In this document: in pieces, positions 40,901 through 46,454 of the stretch
Layout of the letters: every line of letters starts with the position of its first letter
Position numbering within the stretch: position 1 is the first letter of the stretch
Assembly (NCBI GenBank): GCA_020796225.1
Contig: CM036753.1
Span: 84,239,941 to 84,303,940 of the forward strand
Source of the DNA: Arion vulgaris
Lineage: Eukaryota; Mollusca; Gastropoda; Stylommatophora; Arionidae
Length of the DNA stretch: 64,000 nt
Reading direction: 5' to 3'
The notes under the pieces: generated by a model
The model's database searches: none
Told to the model about the DNA's origin: nothing
Seen by the model: only the letters and a program-made list of their open reading frames with translations
Made by a program: the position numbers and the translations under genes

Positions 40901-43900
40901 ATATTTAAAAATTAATTTTCAATGCAAAATGATGACACATATTGTGCGGTTTTTGTCAAGCATAAGTTGAAAAATAAAATATATTTCTTGATATTTTACA
41001 GAAAATAAATGTTTCAGTGTCTCTTGATATGCTTACAGTTTATGAATTTATTTATTTATAATTTTTTTTTTGTGTGTGTAAATTTTAGGATTCTAATTTT
41101 CTTTTTTTTAAAGATTCTCACTTGTCATGGCAACCATGCAATTTTTGTTGAAAAGCATTAAAATCGATCTACATTCACAGGTGCCCATTATAAAATAATT
41201 GCGTAAAATTTAATTGATAAAGAAAATTATTTTTTTCTTCACCAAACCCCTTAACTTCACATATACATTCTCTAACTTCATTCCCCAACAACGCTGTGCG
41301 TGGGCTTTTCAGCACGCTCAGGAGGAAAAATAATAAGAGAGGCCAGTAGTCCCTACGCAACAACCAGAAGTAGTTTGACAATGGATGTTTGGTGCTGTTA
41401 CGGAGGCGCTGAACTGGTTGGTATCTCACAACTACTCTCGTGTTTTCATACTCGGTGACTCCATGAGAATGATTCATAAAGTCGAATCAGGAATGGTGAG
41501 ACGCAACTGGGTGGAGGTACTGGTACAGACAATGATCAGAGAAATCACCTTCATTTTTGTCCCTGGGCACGCTGGAGTTGGGGGTAATGAACGAGCTGAT
41601 AGATTGGCTGGCTTGGCTACAATATCAAAGGAAGCTGCCATGGATCGAAATGACATTCTTCATGCATTGAATCTTTCCAAACAGAGGAGTTTCAGGGCTG
41701 TGAATCCCATTTGCTGACCAGATTGAGAGTTGGGTGACAATATTGGTGCAGCCCGAAAAGAACGACATACTAAATATGCAAAGAGATTGATTAATCAACA
41801 TCGCACTGACATGTTGGGCTGCTGGATTAGCTGAGGCGGAGATCGAAGCACCTATGGACATGTCCGAGTGCTATGATGATAGTCCTCATATAACTGATAA
41901 CTGATTCTCTAACTTCACATATACATTCCCCAACTTCACATATACATTCCCCAACTTCACATATACAATCTAGCTTCACATATACAATCTTGCTTTGTTC
42001 CTATTAGTCATATATTTCTTTTGTGAAAGTTCTTCCAGACTATGACTGATGGTTATTTCAGTGTGTACAGTGTTTGTGCTTAGGCTATAATCAAAACCAA
42101 CTACCAAAGTGGAAGTTGGATGACTGAAATAACTACATTTGGAATCAGTTGTAATATTTTGTAATGACTTGTTTCAGCTTTGTGGAAACATGCATGTGAT
42201 GAACAAATGGACTTGAGAGCTTCAGGAAGACGTAAAGCCCCTTTGTTTACAAGAAAAAGCTCACTGTATGAAGAAACACCTCTTATAGGTAAGCTTACAT
42301 GCACATTCTAGTGATGTTATTAACTATTGAGAGAATAGCATGTACCAAAACTAGCACATGCTAGTTCAGGAGACTCAACGAAGAACCACAGTAAACAAGT
42401 CGTCGATTTTCTATGCAATACTTATACGTTCAGTAGTTTGCCATTGCTTTCTGAACAGTGAGGTCTATTTTTATCATTCCTAAAAATCCAAGGGAACTAA
42501 ACTTGTTCACAGCAGAGTTTGAACTATATACACTTGGGTTGTGATCGAGCTCACTACCGCTTAAGCTACAGATGCTCACTATTACACAGTTTATAATGAG
42601 AAAATAGTTGGTATTAGAGCAAATTCACAAGTAACTAATACACAGTTTTGTTGTTTTAAAAAAATAACATGCACAACTCTAGTTTTAGAACAAATCTACT
42701 AGGAGCTAGTGTAATATAAAAATATCTTTCTTGAGAGCAATTATGACAAGATTTTATTAAATATTGTGCATGTTGTAACCATTAGTCCATTTCATTTACT
42801 AGTTTGTAGTCATTGTTGTATGAATGAATTTAGTCAAATATTTATGTTTATATTAATACAGTAACTGATATTTAGCATGGTCATAAATGTCTATGAGTTT
42901 TATTTCAGGGATATGTTCTTATGAAAAATAAACAATTGAATCATAATTAACTAAGATAATCTTACACTGCAAACACTAAGTTAGTATAATCTTACATTAC
43001 AAACACCAAGTTAATGCAATCTTATACTACAAATACCAAGTTAATGAAATCTTATATTGCAAACACCAAGTTAATGAAATCTTTATAAACTACAAACAAA
43101 TAATCATCAAACACAGGTTAGTATAATCTTACACTACAAACACCAAGTTAATGAAATCTTTACCTACAAAACAAGTTAATGAAATCTTGTACTACAAACA
43201 CAAGTTAGTGAAATCTTATACTACAAACACCAAGTTAGTGAAATTGTATACTACAAACACCAAGTTAATGAAATCTTATACTACAAACACCAAGTTAATG
43301 AAATCTTATACTACAAACACCAAGTTAATGAAATCTTATACTACAAACACCAATAATGAAATTTTACTACAAACATCAAGTTAATGAAAAACTATCTTCT
43401 CTCTCTCTCTCTTTGCCTTTTACCCCGGGTTGGGGCATAGACCCTCAACCAACTCATGCCAAGTCTTCCTGTCTCTAGCTATCTCCTGCAGCTCCCTCCA
43501 GCTCTTCTTTATATTGTTGATCTCCGCCTCAAATCTCGTCTCATGTATTTCTCGCCTCCTCTCTTTCGCTGTCCCAGCGGGTTCCAGGCAAGGACCTCTT
43601 GTTATATTCCCTCTGGTTTTCGCAAAGTGTGTCCTATCCAGCGCCAGCGTCTTTTTTAACCTGTCGCTCACTGGAATCTGTCTTGTTCTCTCCATAAGTT
43701 CCTCATTTTGACCCTATCATACCATCTTAGTTCCTCTATTCTGTGCAGACACCAGTTGATGAATGTTTGCAATTTATGCGCTATTGTTTTAGTTGTTGTT
43801 CTCCATGTTTCTGACCCATACAGTAGAACTGCTTTTAACATTAGAGTTAAATATCCGAATTTTTGTTCTAGATTTGATTTCTTTGGACTTCCAAATGTTT

Positions 43901-44810
43901 CCCAGTGCAACAAAAGCTCCTCTTGCCTTCTGTATTCTTATTTTAACATCTCTATCTGTTTCCACCTCTTTGTCTATTGCTGCCCAAATATGTGTATGAT
44001 TCTACCTCTTGAAGTGGGATTTCCCACAGGGAGATCGAGTTGTCATTTGCTTGGTTAATTCTCAATATCTTTGTCTTTCCCTTATGAATGTTCAGTCCTA
44101 GTTGCTGGGACCTTTGATTCAATGTGTTTAGCTTATCCTGCATCTGATTTCGTATATGTGACAGAAGGGCTATATCATCAGCGAAGTCCAGATCATCTAG
44201 TTGCTCTGTCAGAGTCCATTGGATTCCATTTCTGGTGTTAGTTACTGTGGTCTTCATAATCCAGTCTATTGTCAGTAAGAACAACAAAGGTGATAGAAGA
44301 CATCCCTGACGCACTCTTGTTTCTATTCCAAAAGTATCTGTTAGTTTACCTTCATGAAGAACTCTACATTTCATATCTGTATATGTTGTTTTTATTAGGT
44401 TAATAATTTTCTGTGGGATTCCATAATGCCTCATTAATTTCCAAAGGGTTTCCTTATCAATACTGTCAAAAGCCTTCTCATAATCCACAAATCCGATATA
44501 AAGTGGGATTTCCATTGAATACTTTGCTCTCTTATTATACGTAATGTGGCTATCTGGTCAGCACAGGATCTATTTGGTCGGAAGCCTGCCTGTTCATCTC
44601 TTAGCTTTATATCGATGGCATCTCTCAGTCTCTCCAGGATGACTGCTTAGTAATGAAAAACTATACTTGTCCTATATTCTCTCCTCAGAACCAGAAAGAG
44701 ATAGTGACAGCATTGTCAATGACCTGGGAAATGATCAGCTGACTCAAATGTTGCACACTTTAATGGGAGAGGCTAGTCAGATCAGGGGTGGAGCTTCATC
44801 ACAGTTATAG
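11763..44810 (+). CDS. RTKN: Rhotekin-like Rho-GTPase effector, whole gene (spliced)
   Basis: Spliced CDS: 11763-11918, 30092-30285, 32022-32071, 32970-33023, 34349-34469, 35829-35988, 36997-37028, 37539-37636, 37846-37952, 38528-38653, 40026-40191, 42178-42288, 44689-44810. It totals 1497 nt (498 residues plus stop). Using the alternative first exon 29108-29215 gives 482 residues. Every intron is GT-AG and all phases agree. Domains: ILEDLN..RQMA N-terminal segment (about residues 35-50), HR1/REM Rho-binding coiled coil (about 53-117), anillin-homology/C2-like region with RIPLMWKDADHFKNKG (about 130-320), PH domain (about 318-420, Trp in the last helix), then a polar tail ending ASSQL. Rhotekins bind active Rho and act at cortical actin, septins and cell polarity sites. 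Vertebrate rhotekins are about 560-610 residues, so this one is compact, mainly through a shorter C-terminal tail. Family assignment is strong; RTKN versus RTKN2 orthology is not resolved, although the ILEDLN exon resembles RTKN. Confidence 0.9.
11940..12620. repeat. 44-bp degenerate minisatellite
   Basis: Units such as tcatcgctttctatgttgac followed by atctgtcggtctcctctcac repeat from about 11980 to 12530. Identity is lower than in the other arrays and a pyrimidine-rich tail follows. It starts shortly after the exon 1a donor. Confidence 0.8.
12812..13032 (-). pseudogene. LINE 3' ORF fragment (C-terminal region)
   Basis: On the minus strand the conceptual peptide contains YFGHIKRHEGLEKTIMEG, then RRRPQRRWIQDV. 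This W/Y-x-GH-x-R ... RPRRRW pattern is the usual carboxy-terminal segment of non-LTR retrotransposon ORF2 proteins. No reverse transcriptase domain is adjacent, so this is a truncated relic in rhotekin intron 1. Confidence 0.65.
13100..13310. mobile_element. SINE-like dispersed repeat, family E
   Basis: Shares ttcaggcagac, taggtgctcagtcttcccaa and cagatatcga with segments at 29360-29470 and 34945-35095. The second half (cgctggttaaacacactcct) is retained in the 34.9-kb copy. Family and orientation are not identified. Confidence 0.55.
13465..13715 (-). mobile_element. tRNA-derived SINE, family B
   Basis: Near-complete copy of a roughly 250-bp SINE found also at 18095-18355, 42375-42585, 50720-50970, 53410-53640 and 60100-60310. 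Head at right on the minus strand: A-box-like tagctcaagcgatagtgaac and B-box-like ggtttgaac in reverse. The body has gtaaaaatcccac and ctgaacggtgaggtctattt; the tail has ggcatatcctttttacagga. Confidence 0.8.
13723..13888. repeat. 166-bp near-perfect palindrome (hairpin)
   Basis: Two 73-bp arms (13723-13795 and 13816-13888) are reverse complements with about 95% identity; the outer 43 bp are identical. They begin cagaattcaaactataatca and flank an AT-rich spacer of about 20 bp. It abuts the head of a family B SINE. It could be a foldback MITE or a local inverted duplication; no clear target duplication is seen. Confidence 0.85.
13889..15302. other. Intron 1 sequence with one short duplication
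   Basis: Apart from a two-copy 44-bp direct repeat at about 14585-14672 (atgataatcaccatattcat ... catatgtcgtctccacat), I see no gene or recognised element. Confidence 0.5.
15482..16314. mobile_element. hAT-like non-autonomous element inserted in a SINE
   Basis: Left terminus cagcgtttcccaaagtgggc and right terminus tttgggaatctatg are imperfect terminal inverted repeats of the same type seen at 54012-54327. The 8-bp flanks are cgctaacc and tactaacc (6 of 8 match), consistent with an aged hAT target duplication. The interior contains a TCTA microsatellite (about 15530-15650), a repeat shared with 16965-17140, and gcaaactgttataatgtgga. Confidence 0.7.
15530..15650. repeat. TCTA/TCTG microsatellite
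   Basis: Tetranucleotide tract within the hAT-like element, mixing tcta, tctg and tagc units. Confidence 0.9.
16625..16735 (+). mobile_element. SINE family A core, variant tail
   Basis: Carries the core catgtcgtaagaggcgacta and the flanking gagtggttactgg and gaatagaaccactg. Unlike the copies at 35.3 and 51.0 kb, it continues into gttgggctagctaccctaca, so the tail belongs to a different subfamily. Confidence 0.65.
16965..17140. repeat. Dispersed repeat shared with 15665-15890
   Basis: Shares the pattern ttctctggtcctgttttgcg, cacagcgtca, gcgcttcataaacagtgt and cctctgttatctctgatgtc with the interior of the 15.5-16.3 kb element. Identity is moderate. The family is unknown. A GA microsatellite lies just before it (16924-16952). 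Confidence 0.55.
17165..17300 (+). mobile_element. tRNA-like SINE head, family F
   Basis: Contains tagggctagacaagggt and ggttcgaatcc, spaced as Pol III A and B boxes. A second copy at 29632-29750 has gttgggctaggcaaagggtg and ggttcgaatcctatgtttag, and both continue into tttgtttttc and ataattct-like tails. Confidence 0.55.
17480..17790. repeat. 39-45-bp minisatellite, about 7 copies
   Basis: The unit starts ctggcatatccttagtgtct and continues ctccactgc with variable gctatatgaaaatc. Copies differ mainly by presence of atgc and by small deletions. Confidence 0.88.
17875..17938 (-). mobile_element. Truncated SINE family B head
   Basis: The stretch gttgaaccaggatctaggtt, then tgatcgaattactactgcta, is a diverged match to the head of family B (ggttgtgatcgagctcactaccgct). 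Confidence 0.45.
18095..18355 (+). mobile_element. tRNA-derived SINE, family B (full-length reference copy)
   Basis: Head at left: tagctcaagcggtagtgagc (A box region), then cctggttcaaacccc (B box). The body follows with gggatttttacaaaggtaaa, agacctcaccgttcagaaag and aatcgactcgttactgtggt, and the tail with ggatatgccacgattt. This is the best-preserved copy in the window. Confidence 0.85.
18356..19342. other. Intron 1 sequence with one short duplication
   Basis: A two-copy 52-bp direct repeat (tagtacatctttctcagtta ... gccaatgaatcaca) occupies about 18747-18845. Nothing else is recognised. Confidence 0.5.
19343..20040. mobile_element. Dispersed repeat with GGTCGAAACG motif
   Basis: The left part (ccttcctttcgttcgcttga, tagctcacacagag) recurs at 55060-55165. 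The right part has cttgataaatgctttgtggt followed by cgaaacgtcg, paralleled at 61458-61490. The internal sequence is non-coding. The arrangement suggests an unclassified retroelement or Penelope-like relic. Confidence 0.4.
20119..20473. mobile_element. hAT-like MITE
   Basis: Terminal inverted repeats cagcgttgcccaaact and, in reverse, aagcggttcccaaact bound about 355 bp. Flanks ttctagga and ttctcagga resemble an aged 8-bp target duplication. The ends are of the same class as those at 15482 and 54012. Confidence 0.65.
20675..21235. repeat. 55-bp minisatellite, first block
   Basis: The unit is atgttggtctttggttcaag, tatttcaatatatgtatttc, catattatcagttga. About ten copies, with small indels and occasional partial duplication of aagtatttcaatatatgtat. 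Confidence 0.93.
21236..21395. repeat. Tail sequence between two 55-bp blocks
   Basis: Begins gtatttcaatttgatgttct and ends with tagttgagatcttcctgtta. A longer related tail follows the second block at 21996-22200. The shared order shows that the whole block-plus-tail unit was duplicated. Confidence 0.75.
21396..21995. repeat. 55-bp minisatellite, second block
   Basis: Same unit as the first block, about ten copies. In the first part some units carry an extra 25-bp piece (aagtatttcaatatatgtat plus ttccc), forming a local higher-order pattern. Confidence 0.93.
21996..22200. mobile_element. Tail of a dispersed element carrying the 55-bp array
   Basis: Contains gagatcttcctgtgtaagaa, acacacatggttactcatcg and gtgcaatgatgatggtcc. 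The same string of words recurs at 34165-34250 without any 55-bp units, so the tail is dispersed and the array is an internal, optional part. Confidence 0.7.
22265..23565. repeat. About 55-68-bp minisatellite, about 20 copies
   Basis: The conserved part is gcctagtgttgtacttgcat plus cagtggcatggaatactgat. It is followed by a variable pyrimidine tract and an optional tgtagtagagcgcatag. Presence or absence of the agagcg segment makes two unit classes that alternate in runs. A patch near 22860-22980 is rich in deletions. Confidence 0.93.
23725..23842. repeat. CT/GTCT microsatellite
   Basis: Low-complexity tract of tctc and tgtctg units following the preceding minisatellite. Confidence 0.92.
23843..24679. 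other. No recognisable feature
   Basis: AT-rich intron 1 sequence; no gene, SINE or array identified. Confidence 0.45.
24680..24910 (+). mobile_element. SINE family G copy
   Basis: Read in this direction, a tRNA-like head (gttcgcagtagcgtagttgt, then gtccgggtttaattt) is followed by the reverse of the core (gtcgacccagcctaa) and aaaagcactgggaa. It ends at gttgaacacatcacacattg. Confidence 0.6.
24911..25684. other. No recognisable feature
   Basis: AT-rich intron 1 sequence with no supported feature. Confidence 0.4.
25685..25875 (+). mobile_element. tRNA-derived SINE, family D
   Basis: Head at left: ggtggaacggattagcgtaa (A box region) and gggttgcgggttcaatccta (B box). The body has gaggaaaggaattggccttc. 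It lies opposite in orientation to the copies at 5692 and 15303. Confidence 0.72.
25876..28043. other. Intron 1 sequence, nothing supported
   Basis: Contains a CT microsatellite at about 27198-27247. Short ORFs are present without any recognisable domain or splice context. Confidence 0.4.
28044..28970. repeat. 36-bp minisatellite, about 26 copies
   Basis: The unit is ctacctgtagccgaagttaa plus tattaactgtgtttct. The second half switches to shorter units lacking the gtgtttct part (about 28660-28850), then returns to full units. About 28235-28400 is deletion-rich. Confidence 0.92.
29108..29215 (+). CDS. RTKN: Rhotekin exon 1b (alternative first coding exon)
   Basis: Encodes 36 residues, MSSTKNGKSVGKRQSV to SVELLS, followed by donor gtaagg in phase 0, matching the phase needed for exon 2 at 30092. 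It is basic near its start. Vertebrate rhotekin genes also have a second, basic N-terminal isoform from a separate first exon, so by position and character this fits. The peptide has no recognisable motif, so support is the ORF, the donor and the phase only. Confidence 0.6.
29360..29470. mobile_element. SINE-like repeat, family E fragment
   Basis: Starts ctgacgtcattgcactcggg and shares gcagacccataggtgctcag with the 13.1-kb copy. Confidence 0.55.
29632..29750 (+). mobile_element. tRNA-like SINE head, family F
   Basis: A and B box-like words (gttgggctaggcaaagg, ggttcgaatcc) as in the copy at 17165. Confidence 0.55.
29765..30030 (-). mobile_element. SINE family A, tail type 2
   Basis: Carries the reverse core cttagtcgcctcctatgaca with the flanking gcagtgttactattctttgc. 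The left part (gtgatctgagcctaagattg ... ctgcaggtagaccagcacat) is shared with 31670-31920 and 54640-54905 but not with the 35.3- and 51.0-kb copies. Confidence 0.75.
30092..30285 (+). CDS. RTKN: Rhotekin exon 2: HR1 Rho-binding region
   Basis: Acceptor ttaacag, donor gtaaga, phase 0 to 2. Encodes DHDLQQKIDHEIKMREG through LLSSNTRIIAYMSELQRRK and EVLGKQ. The heptad-like KIDHEI-x-MREG and SELQRRK motifs are diagnostic of the rhotekin HR1/REM antiparallel coiled coil that contacts Rho-GTP. Confidence 0.93.
30371..30690 (-). pseudogene. LINE 3'-end fragment in intron 2
   Basis: Closely parallels the 3' end of the LINE at 43396-44650: ccccaaccaactcatgccaa, ctatctcctgcagctc, ggtgtgtcctatccag and gaatctgtcttgttctctcc. 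It is 5'-truncated and decayed. The long plus-strand ORF over it is antisense to the LINE and not a gene. Confidence 0.75.
31245..31455 (-). mobile_element. tRNA-derived SINE, family C
   Basis: Matches 10130-10355 in order: taccgctttttagagc, atggctagtgcagtcgc, ccttactgtggattgaacac and aggtctcccacatgggag. It lacks a stretch around the poly-A in the middle. Confidence 0.75.
31670..31920 (-). mobile_element. SINE family A, tail type 2
   Basis: Near-full copy with ttcttcttctttgaacgctc at the left, caagtaggccagcacatccg, and the core cagtcgcctctacgagatgc. It ends at gcaccacacagg. Confidence 0.75.
32022..32071 (+). CDS. RTKN: Rhotekin exon 3
   Basis: Acceptor tatcccag, donor gtaaga, phase 2 to 1, 50 nt. 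Encodes ALEGNQLPCRAQVSVS, the linker from HR1 into the first strand of the anillin-homology region. Confidence 0.9.
32970..33023 (+). CDS. RTKN: Rhotekin exon 4
   Basis: Acceptor cttaaag, donor gtaatt, phase 1 to 1, 54 nt. Encodes DIRIPLMWKDADHFKNKG, among the most conserved rhotekin motifs, at the start of the C2-like fold. Confidence 0.95.
33024..34348. other. Intron 4
   Basis: Holds a TG/TA microsatellite (about 33825-33905) and, at 34165-34250, the dispersed tail also seen after the 55-bp arrays (gagatcttcctgtgtaagaa). Nothing else is recognised. Confidence 0.6.
34349..34469 (+). CDS. RTKN: Rhotekin exon 5
   Basis: Acceptor taaatcag, donor gtaagt, phase 1 to 2, 121 nt. Encodes DYRRYAVFCMLKVGTEIYD through DVDRSMTDITFEDVIL, core of the anillin-homology region. 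The spacing of RYAVF, DT and VDR...TDI(S/T)F matches the family. Confidence 0.95.
34560..34895. mobile_element. SINE-like dispersed repeat, family H
   Basis: Contains gaagtc-like and gataaggaaag...cttcac words in the same order as 50285-50400 (ggagtaaggc, ggggataaggaaagcaagcc). Low identity, so the family call is tentative. Confidence 0.35.
34945..35095. mobile_element. SINE-like repeat, family E
   Basis: Shares cacttcaggcagattcatag, cgctggttatacactcct and ctgtccagtct with the 13.1-kb copy. Confidence 0.5.
35190..35255 (+). mobile_element. tRNA-like SINE head
   Basis: ggtgtagtggttaggacact resembles an A box region and gactgatttaacatcc a degraded B box. It is followed directly by a family A SINE in reverse. 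Confidence 0.4.
35285..35550 (-). mobile_element. SINE family A, tail type 1
   Basis: Near-identical in order to 50990-51235: head (reverse) ccctggtaaccactcg, core cttagtcgcctcttatgaca, then cctaaacacatagacttcta and gccaagaacgtgtatacgtt. Confidence 0.8.
35829..35988 (+). CDS. RTKN: Rhotekin exon 6
   Basis: Acceptor tttctctag, donor gtaagc, phase 2 to 0, 160 nt. Encodes DDVPHDFDMKLEVYCHKLHE and the basic loop KKLRKKINDISGSVGRSVGK. The DF-x-(M/L)KLE(V/L)Y motif and the following K/R- and S-rich segment are typical of rhotekin and anillin-related proteins. Confidence 0.94.
36485..36690 (-). mobile_element. SINE family G copy in intron 6
   Basis: Core gaggctgggtcgatgtgaga with ggtgttaggccgcctttact before it and gggaaaaatatcccacaccc after it. 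The head end holds gaagtgagttcactaacaac in reverse orientation. Confidence 0.65.
36997..37028 (+). CDS. RTKN: Rhotekin exon 7 (32-nt microexon)
   Basis: Acceptor tattattag, donor gtaagt, phase 0 to 2. Encodes NDADVIGNMV plus two bases of a Leu codon completed by exon 8. Skipping it would shift the frame, so it should be constitutive. Confidence 0.85.
37539..37636 (+). CDS. RTKN: Rhotekin exon 8
   Basis: Acceptor ctccactag, donor gttggt, phase 2 to 1, 98 nt. Encodes GPKFELVAKGSLCLSDVDNS and VRTFDLNLETNA. GP-(K/R)-(F/Y)-x-L-(V/L)-A and the FDL segment fit the family. Confidence 0.94.
37846..37952 (+). CDS. RTKN: Rhotekin exon 9
   Basis: Acceptor tactcag, donor gtacat, phase 1 to 0, 107 nt. 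Encodes DGQVHELPLFGHYCCRLAAL then the TVTGFLNVQ strand that opens the PH domain. PL(F/Y)G-x-x-CCRLAA is a rhotekin hallmark. Confidence 0.95.
37953..38527. other. Intron 9
   Basis: No element or gene recognised. Confidence 0.5.
38528..38653 (+). CDS. RTKN: Rhotekin exon 10: PH domain, N-terminal half
   Basis: Acceptor tgatatag, donor gtaggt, phase 0 to 0, 126 nt. Encodes EDDDLSKWKRYWCCLKNLQL and ACWSSPDDVE..PLLSIPVTK. The W-x-R-x-W-C-x-L pattern is a PH domain beta2-beta3 signature. Confidence 0.95.
38654..40025. other. Intron 10
   Basis: Contains only a small two-copy repeat (aacaacattgtgacaatagac near 39732-39780). No other feature is recognised. Confidence 0.5.
40026..40191 (+). CDS. RTKN: Rhotekin exon 11: PH domain, C-terminal half
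   Basis: Acceptor taataacag, donor gtataa, phase 0 to 1, 166 nt. Encodes STQICEANPSTVKKLHSFLI through FDHTLAADTKEEFNKWWDGF and QQHLLDQ. The final helix with conserved Trp (EEFNKWW) closes the PH domain. Confidence 0.95.
40555..40748 (+). pseudogene. LINE reverse transcriptase fragment in intron 11
   Basis: The conceptual peptide contains VPSPGESRNRRITKLLN, then GIYNSGHIPNDLLNSIFIAM and PKKPRAVECEDHLTI. This is the N-terminal RT block of LINE elements (IP-x-D-x-x-x-S-x-F-I-x-(M/L)-PKK ... C-x-D-H-R-x-I). Truncated on both sides. Confidence 0.75.
41284..41906 (+). pseudogene. LINE 3' part with RNase H domain, in intron 11
   Basis: A 110-residue stretch reads VFILGDSMRMIHKV, ITFIFVPGHAGVGGNERADR and LAGLAT. 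LGDS and VPGHAGV-x-GNE-x-ADRLA are the third and last catalytic blocks of RNase H. The sequence ends with a copy of the gcacctatggacatgtccga segment and ataactgataactgat, paralleled at 62975-63032. This identifies the 3' end of a LINE with an RNase H domain (I-superfamily type). Frameshifts after codon 110 make it non-functional. Confidence 0.8.
41905..41990. repeat. About 23-bp tandem repeat, continued from 41262
   Basis: Units of cttcacatatacattcccca repeat three to four times here, and one or two more lie at 41262-41290 on the other side of the LINE piece. This suggests the LINE entered an existing repeat. Confidence 0.75.
42178..42288 (+). CDS. RTKN: Rhotekin exon 12
   Basis: Acceptor tgtttcag, donor gtaagc, phase 1 to 1, 111 nt. 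Encodes ALWKHACDEQMDLRASGRRK and APLFTRKSSLYEETPLI, the linker after the PH domain. W-x-(H/Q)-x-C-D-x-x-M resembles vertebrate rhotekin. Confidence 0.9.
42375..42585 (-). mobile_element. tRNA-derived SINE, family B, in intron 12
   Basis: Contains aacaagtcgtcgattttcta, gttcagtagtttgccattgc, tgaacagtgaggtctatttt and the head ttgtgatcgagctcactacc. Confidence 0.78.
42955..43395. repeat. 30-bp minisatellite in intron 12
   Basis: Units atactacaaacaccaagtta plus atgaaatctt repeat about 14 times with indels. The final unit carries the left copy of the LINE target duplication. Confidence 0.9.
43396..44650 (-). mobile_element. 5'-truncated LINE with RT domain, 14-bp target duplication
   Basis: Flanked by identical taatgaaaaactat at 43382-43395 and 44651-44664. 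On the minus strand it encodes RT motifs A (FVDYEKAFDSID), B (RQGCLLSPLLFLL) and C (FADDIALLSH). Downstream, after a frame change near 43930, come VLLYGSETWRTTTK and LQTFINWCL, then, after another near 43690, NNIKKSWRELQEIARDR. The 3' tail is a GA repeat (43397-43416 as CT on the + strand). The perfect target duplication shows a comparatively recent retrotransposition. Frame changes make it inactive, unless they are assembly errors. The clade is an RTE/craniate-type LINE; I cannot name the family. Confidence 0.88.
44689..44810 (+). CDS. RTKN: Rhotekin exon 13 (terminal coding exon)
   Basis: Acceptor ttctctcctcag, phase 1, ends TAG at 44808-44810. Encodes EPERDSDSIVNDLGNDQLTQ and MLHTLMGEASQIRGGASSQL. 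The C-terminal S-Q-L fits a class I PDZ ligand (S/T-x-hydrophobic). Vertebrate rhotekin also ends in a PDZ ligand. Only 24 nt separate the LINE target duplication from this exon. Confidence 0.9.
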
Positions 44811-46454
44811 AGAACCAGTACATTTGGTTCTTCAATATATTAGTTATGTCATGTCCATTTGCATATTCTTCTGAGATTTTGCAGGATGACAAAATTTAAC
44901 TTGGATTATTTCTGGAAGCATTTGCAAAGTAACACAAATATTTGTTGAGTGTCATATTCCATTCAGTGATCACCATCTCTTTTTTTGACATAACCAATTG
45001 TTGTAAAAGAGTCATTGTGGATTTTATTAAGTAATTTCAAGAAGGAAGCATTCATTTTCATAAAAGTATTTAGTAGTTTCTGTATTTAGGAATTATAATT
45101 GTGACAAATTTCAAAAAAAACATTTTTGAGGTATGAAAGATGCAAAAGTTATCTTGTTTGTCATATTTCCCCACCTCAATTATTCTCAGATACTGCACCA
45201 GAAGGAAGCAGTAGAGCACAGTGCAGCACTTATCAAAATACTTTAGTAGAGTAGATGAACATAGTGAAAATTGTTTTCATTTGCTATGTTTATACAAGTA
45301 ATATCGGACTCAATTCCATGTAAGAGATTTAGCGAGTTGCCCAGGACAGAGTGGTATAGAGAAATTACTTGCAAGCCCTATGAGAGGAATATATATATAT
45401 ATATATGTGCTCTTATGAGTGACATTGAAACTCAAACACACATTTGTTTTTTAAACAACCACAATTTCTTTATCAGTGATAGCAAAGTTATAGTAATGCT
45501 AACTTGCTAATGTATTTTTTCATGATTGTTCTATAGCATTATATTTTTGATGCTGTTGTTCTCAGTTTATTGAGCAGTTTTAATATAATAATGTGGCAAC
45601 ACTTTTTTAAAATAATATAAAATGATTTAAAGTTTAACTAAATGATTATAGTTTTATTCAGAAGTCTATCATACAGAAGTTATTTTGAATATTTTTACCT
45701 CAGCAAGCGATTGATTACTTATGATGATACTTCATTGTATGTATGCTTCATACATTTGACATAGCTACTGTATTTGAAATGCAAAATAAGAATGTCTGTA
45801 ATCGGGATATGAAGGATTTTGACAGAACACAGGTCTGTGGGGAAACGGTTGTCACAATCACATGCGGAATGTCACAGACACATGGGAAAGCTAGTCAGAG
45901 ATATGAGGGGAACCGATCGCCACAGACACACAGGGAAACAGTAGTCACAGACACGTGGAGGAACAGTTATCACACAAAAATGATTCGAAAAAAGAGACGC
46001 TGAGCAGATTATTTCATTTTGAACACAGGCTGGTTCATCAAGCAGAGGAAAATATACTAGCTTCTAGGATGCAATCACATGTTTTGAAGTCCACCTCTAA
46101 CTTTAAATGGAAAAATTGTGACAGAGACTGTTACTCCTGCATCAGACTCTATGGTCACCAATGGAACAGCAAACCACCTATCATGCACACAGGTCTATGG
46201 TCTCTCAGGACTGAAAGACCTCTACTGCATATAAGAACTGGCATGAGTTTGTGTCTGTCACATTTTACATTGCCAAACTTAAACAATATTGGTTTATTTT
46301 AAATTGAAATAAGTGTTTATTTATTAGTGTTGTTCTTGTCATAGCTGTTGTTATAATGACATGCTTTATGATGAACCAATAACATGCTTTATGATGAACC
46401 AATGACATACAGAAGTACATGACAATATTAGTAACAATGTTGTACTCAAAATAT
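44811..46454. other. 3' flank / probable 3' UTR of the rhotekin gene
   Basis: AT-rich, no ORF of note and no unambiguous polyadenylation signal that I can single out. A degenerate array with cacagacaca words lies at about 45835-45970, and a two-copy 27-bp repeat (catgctttatgatgaaccaa) at 46358-46408. Confidence 0.45.
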
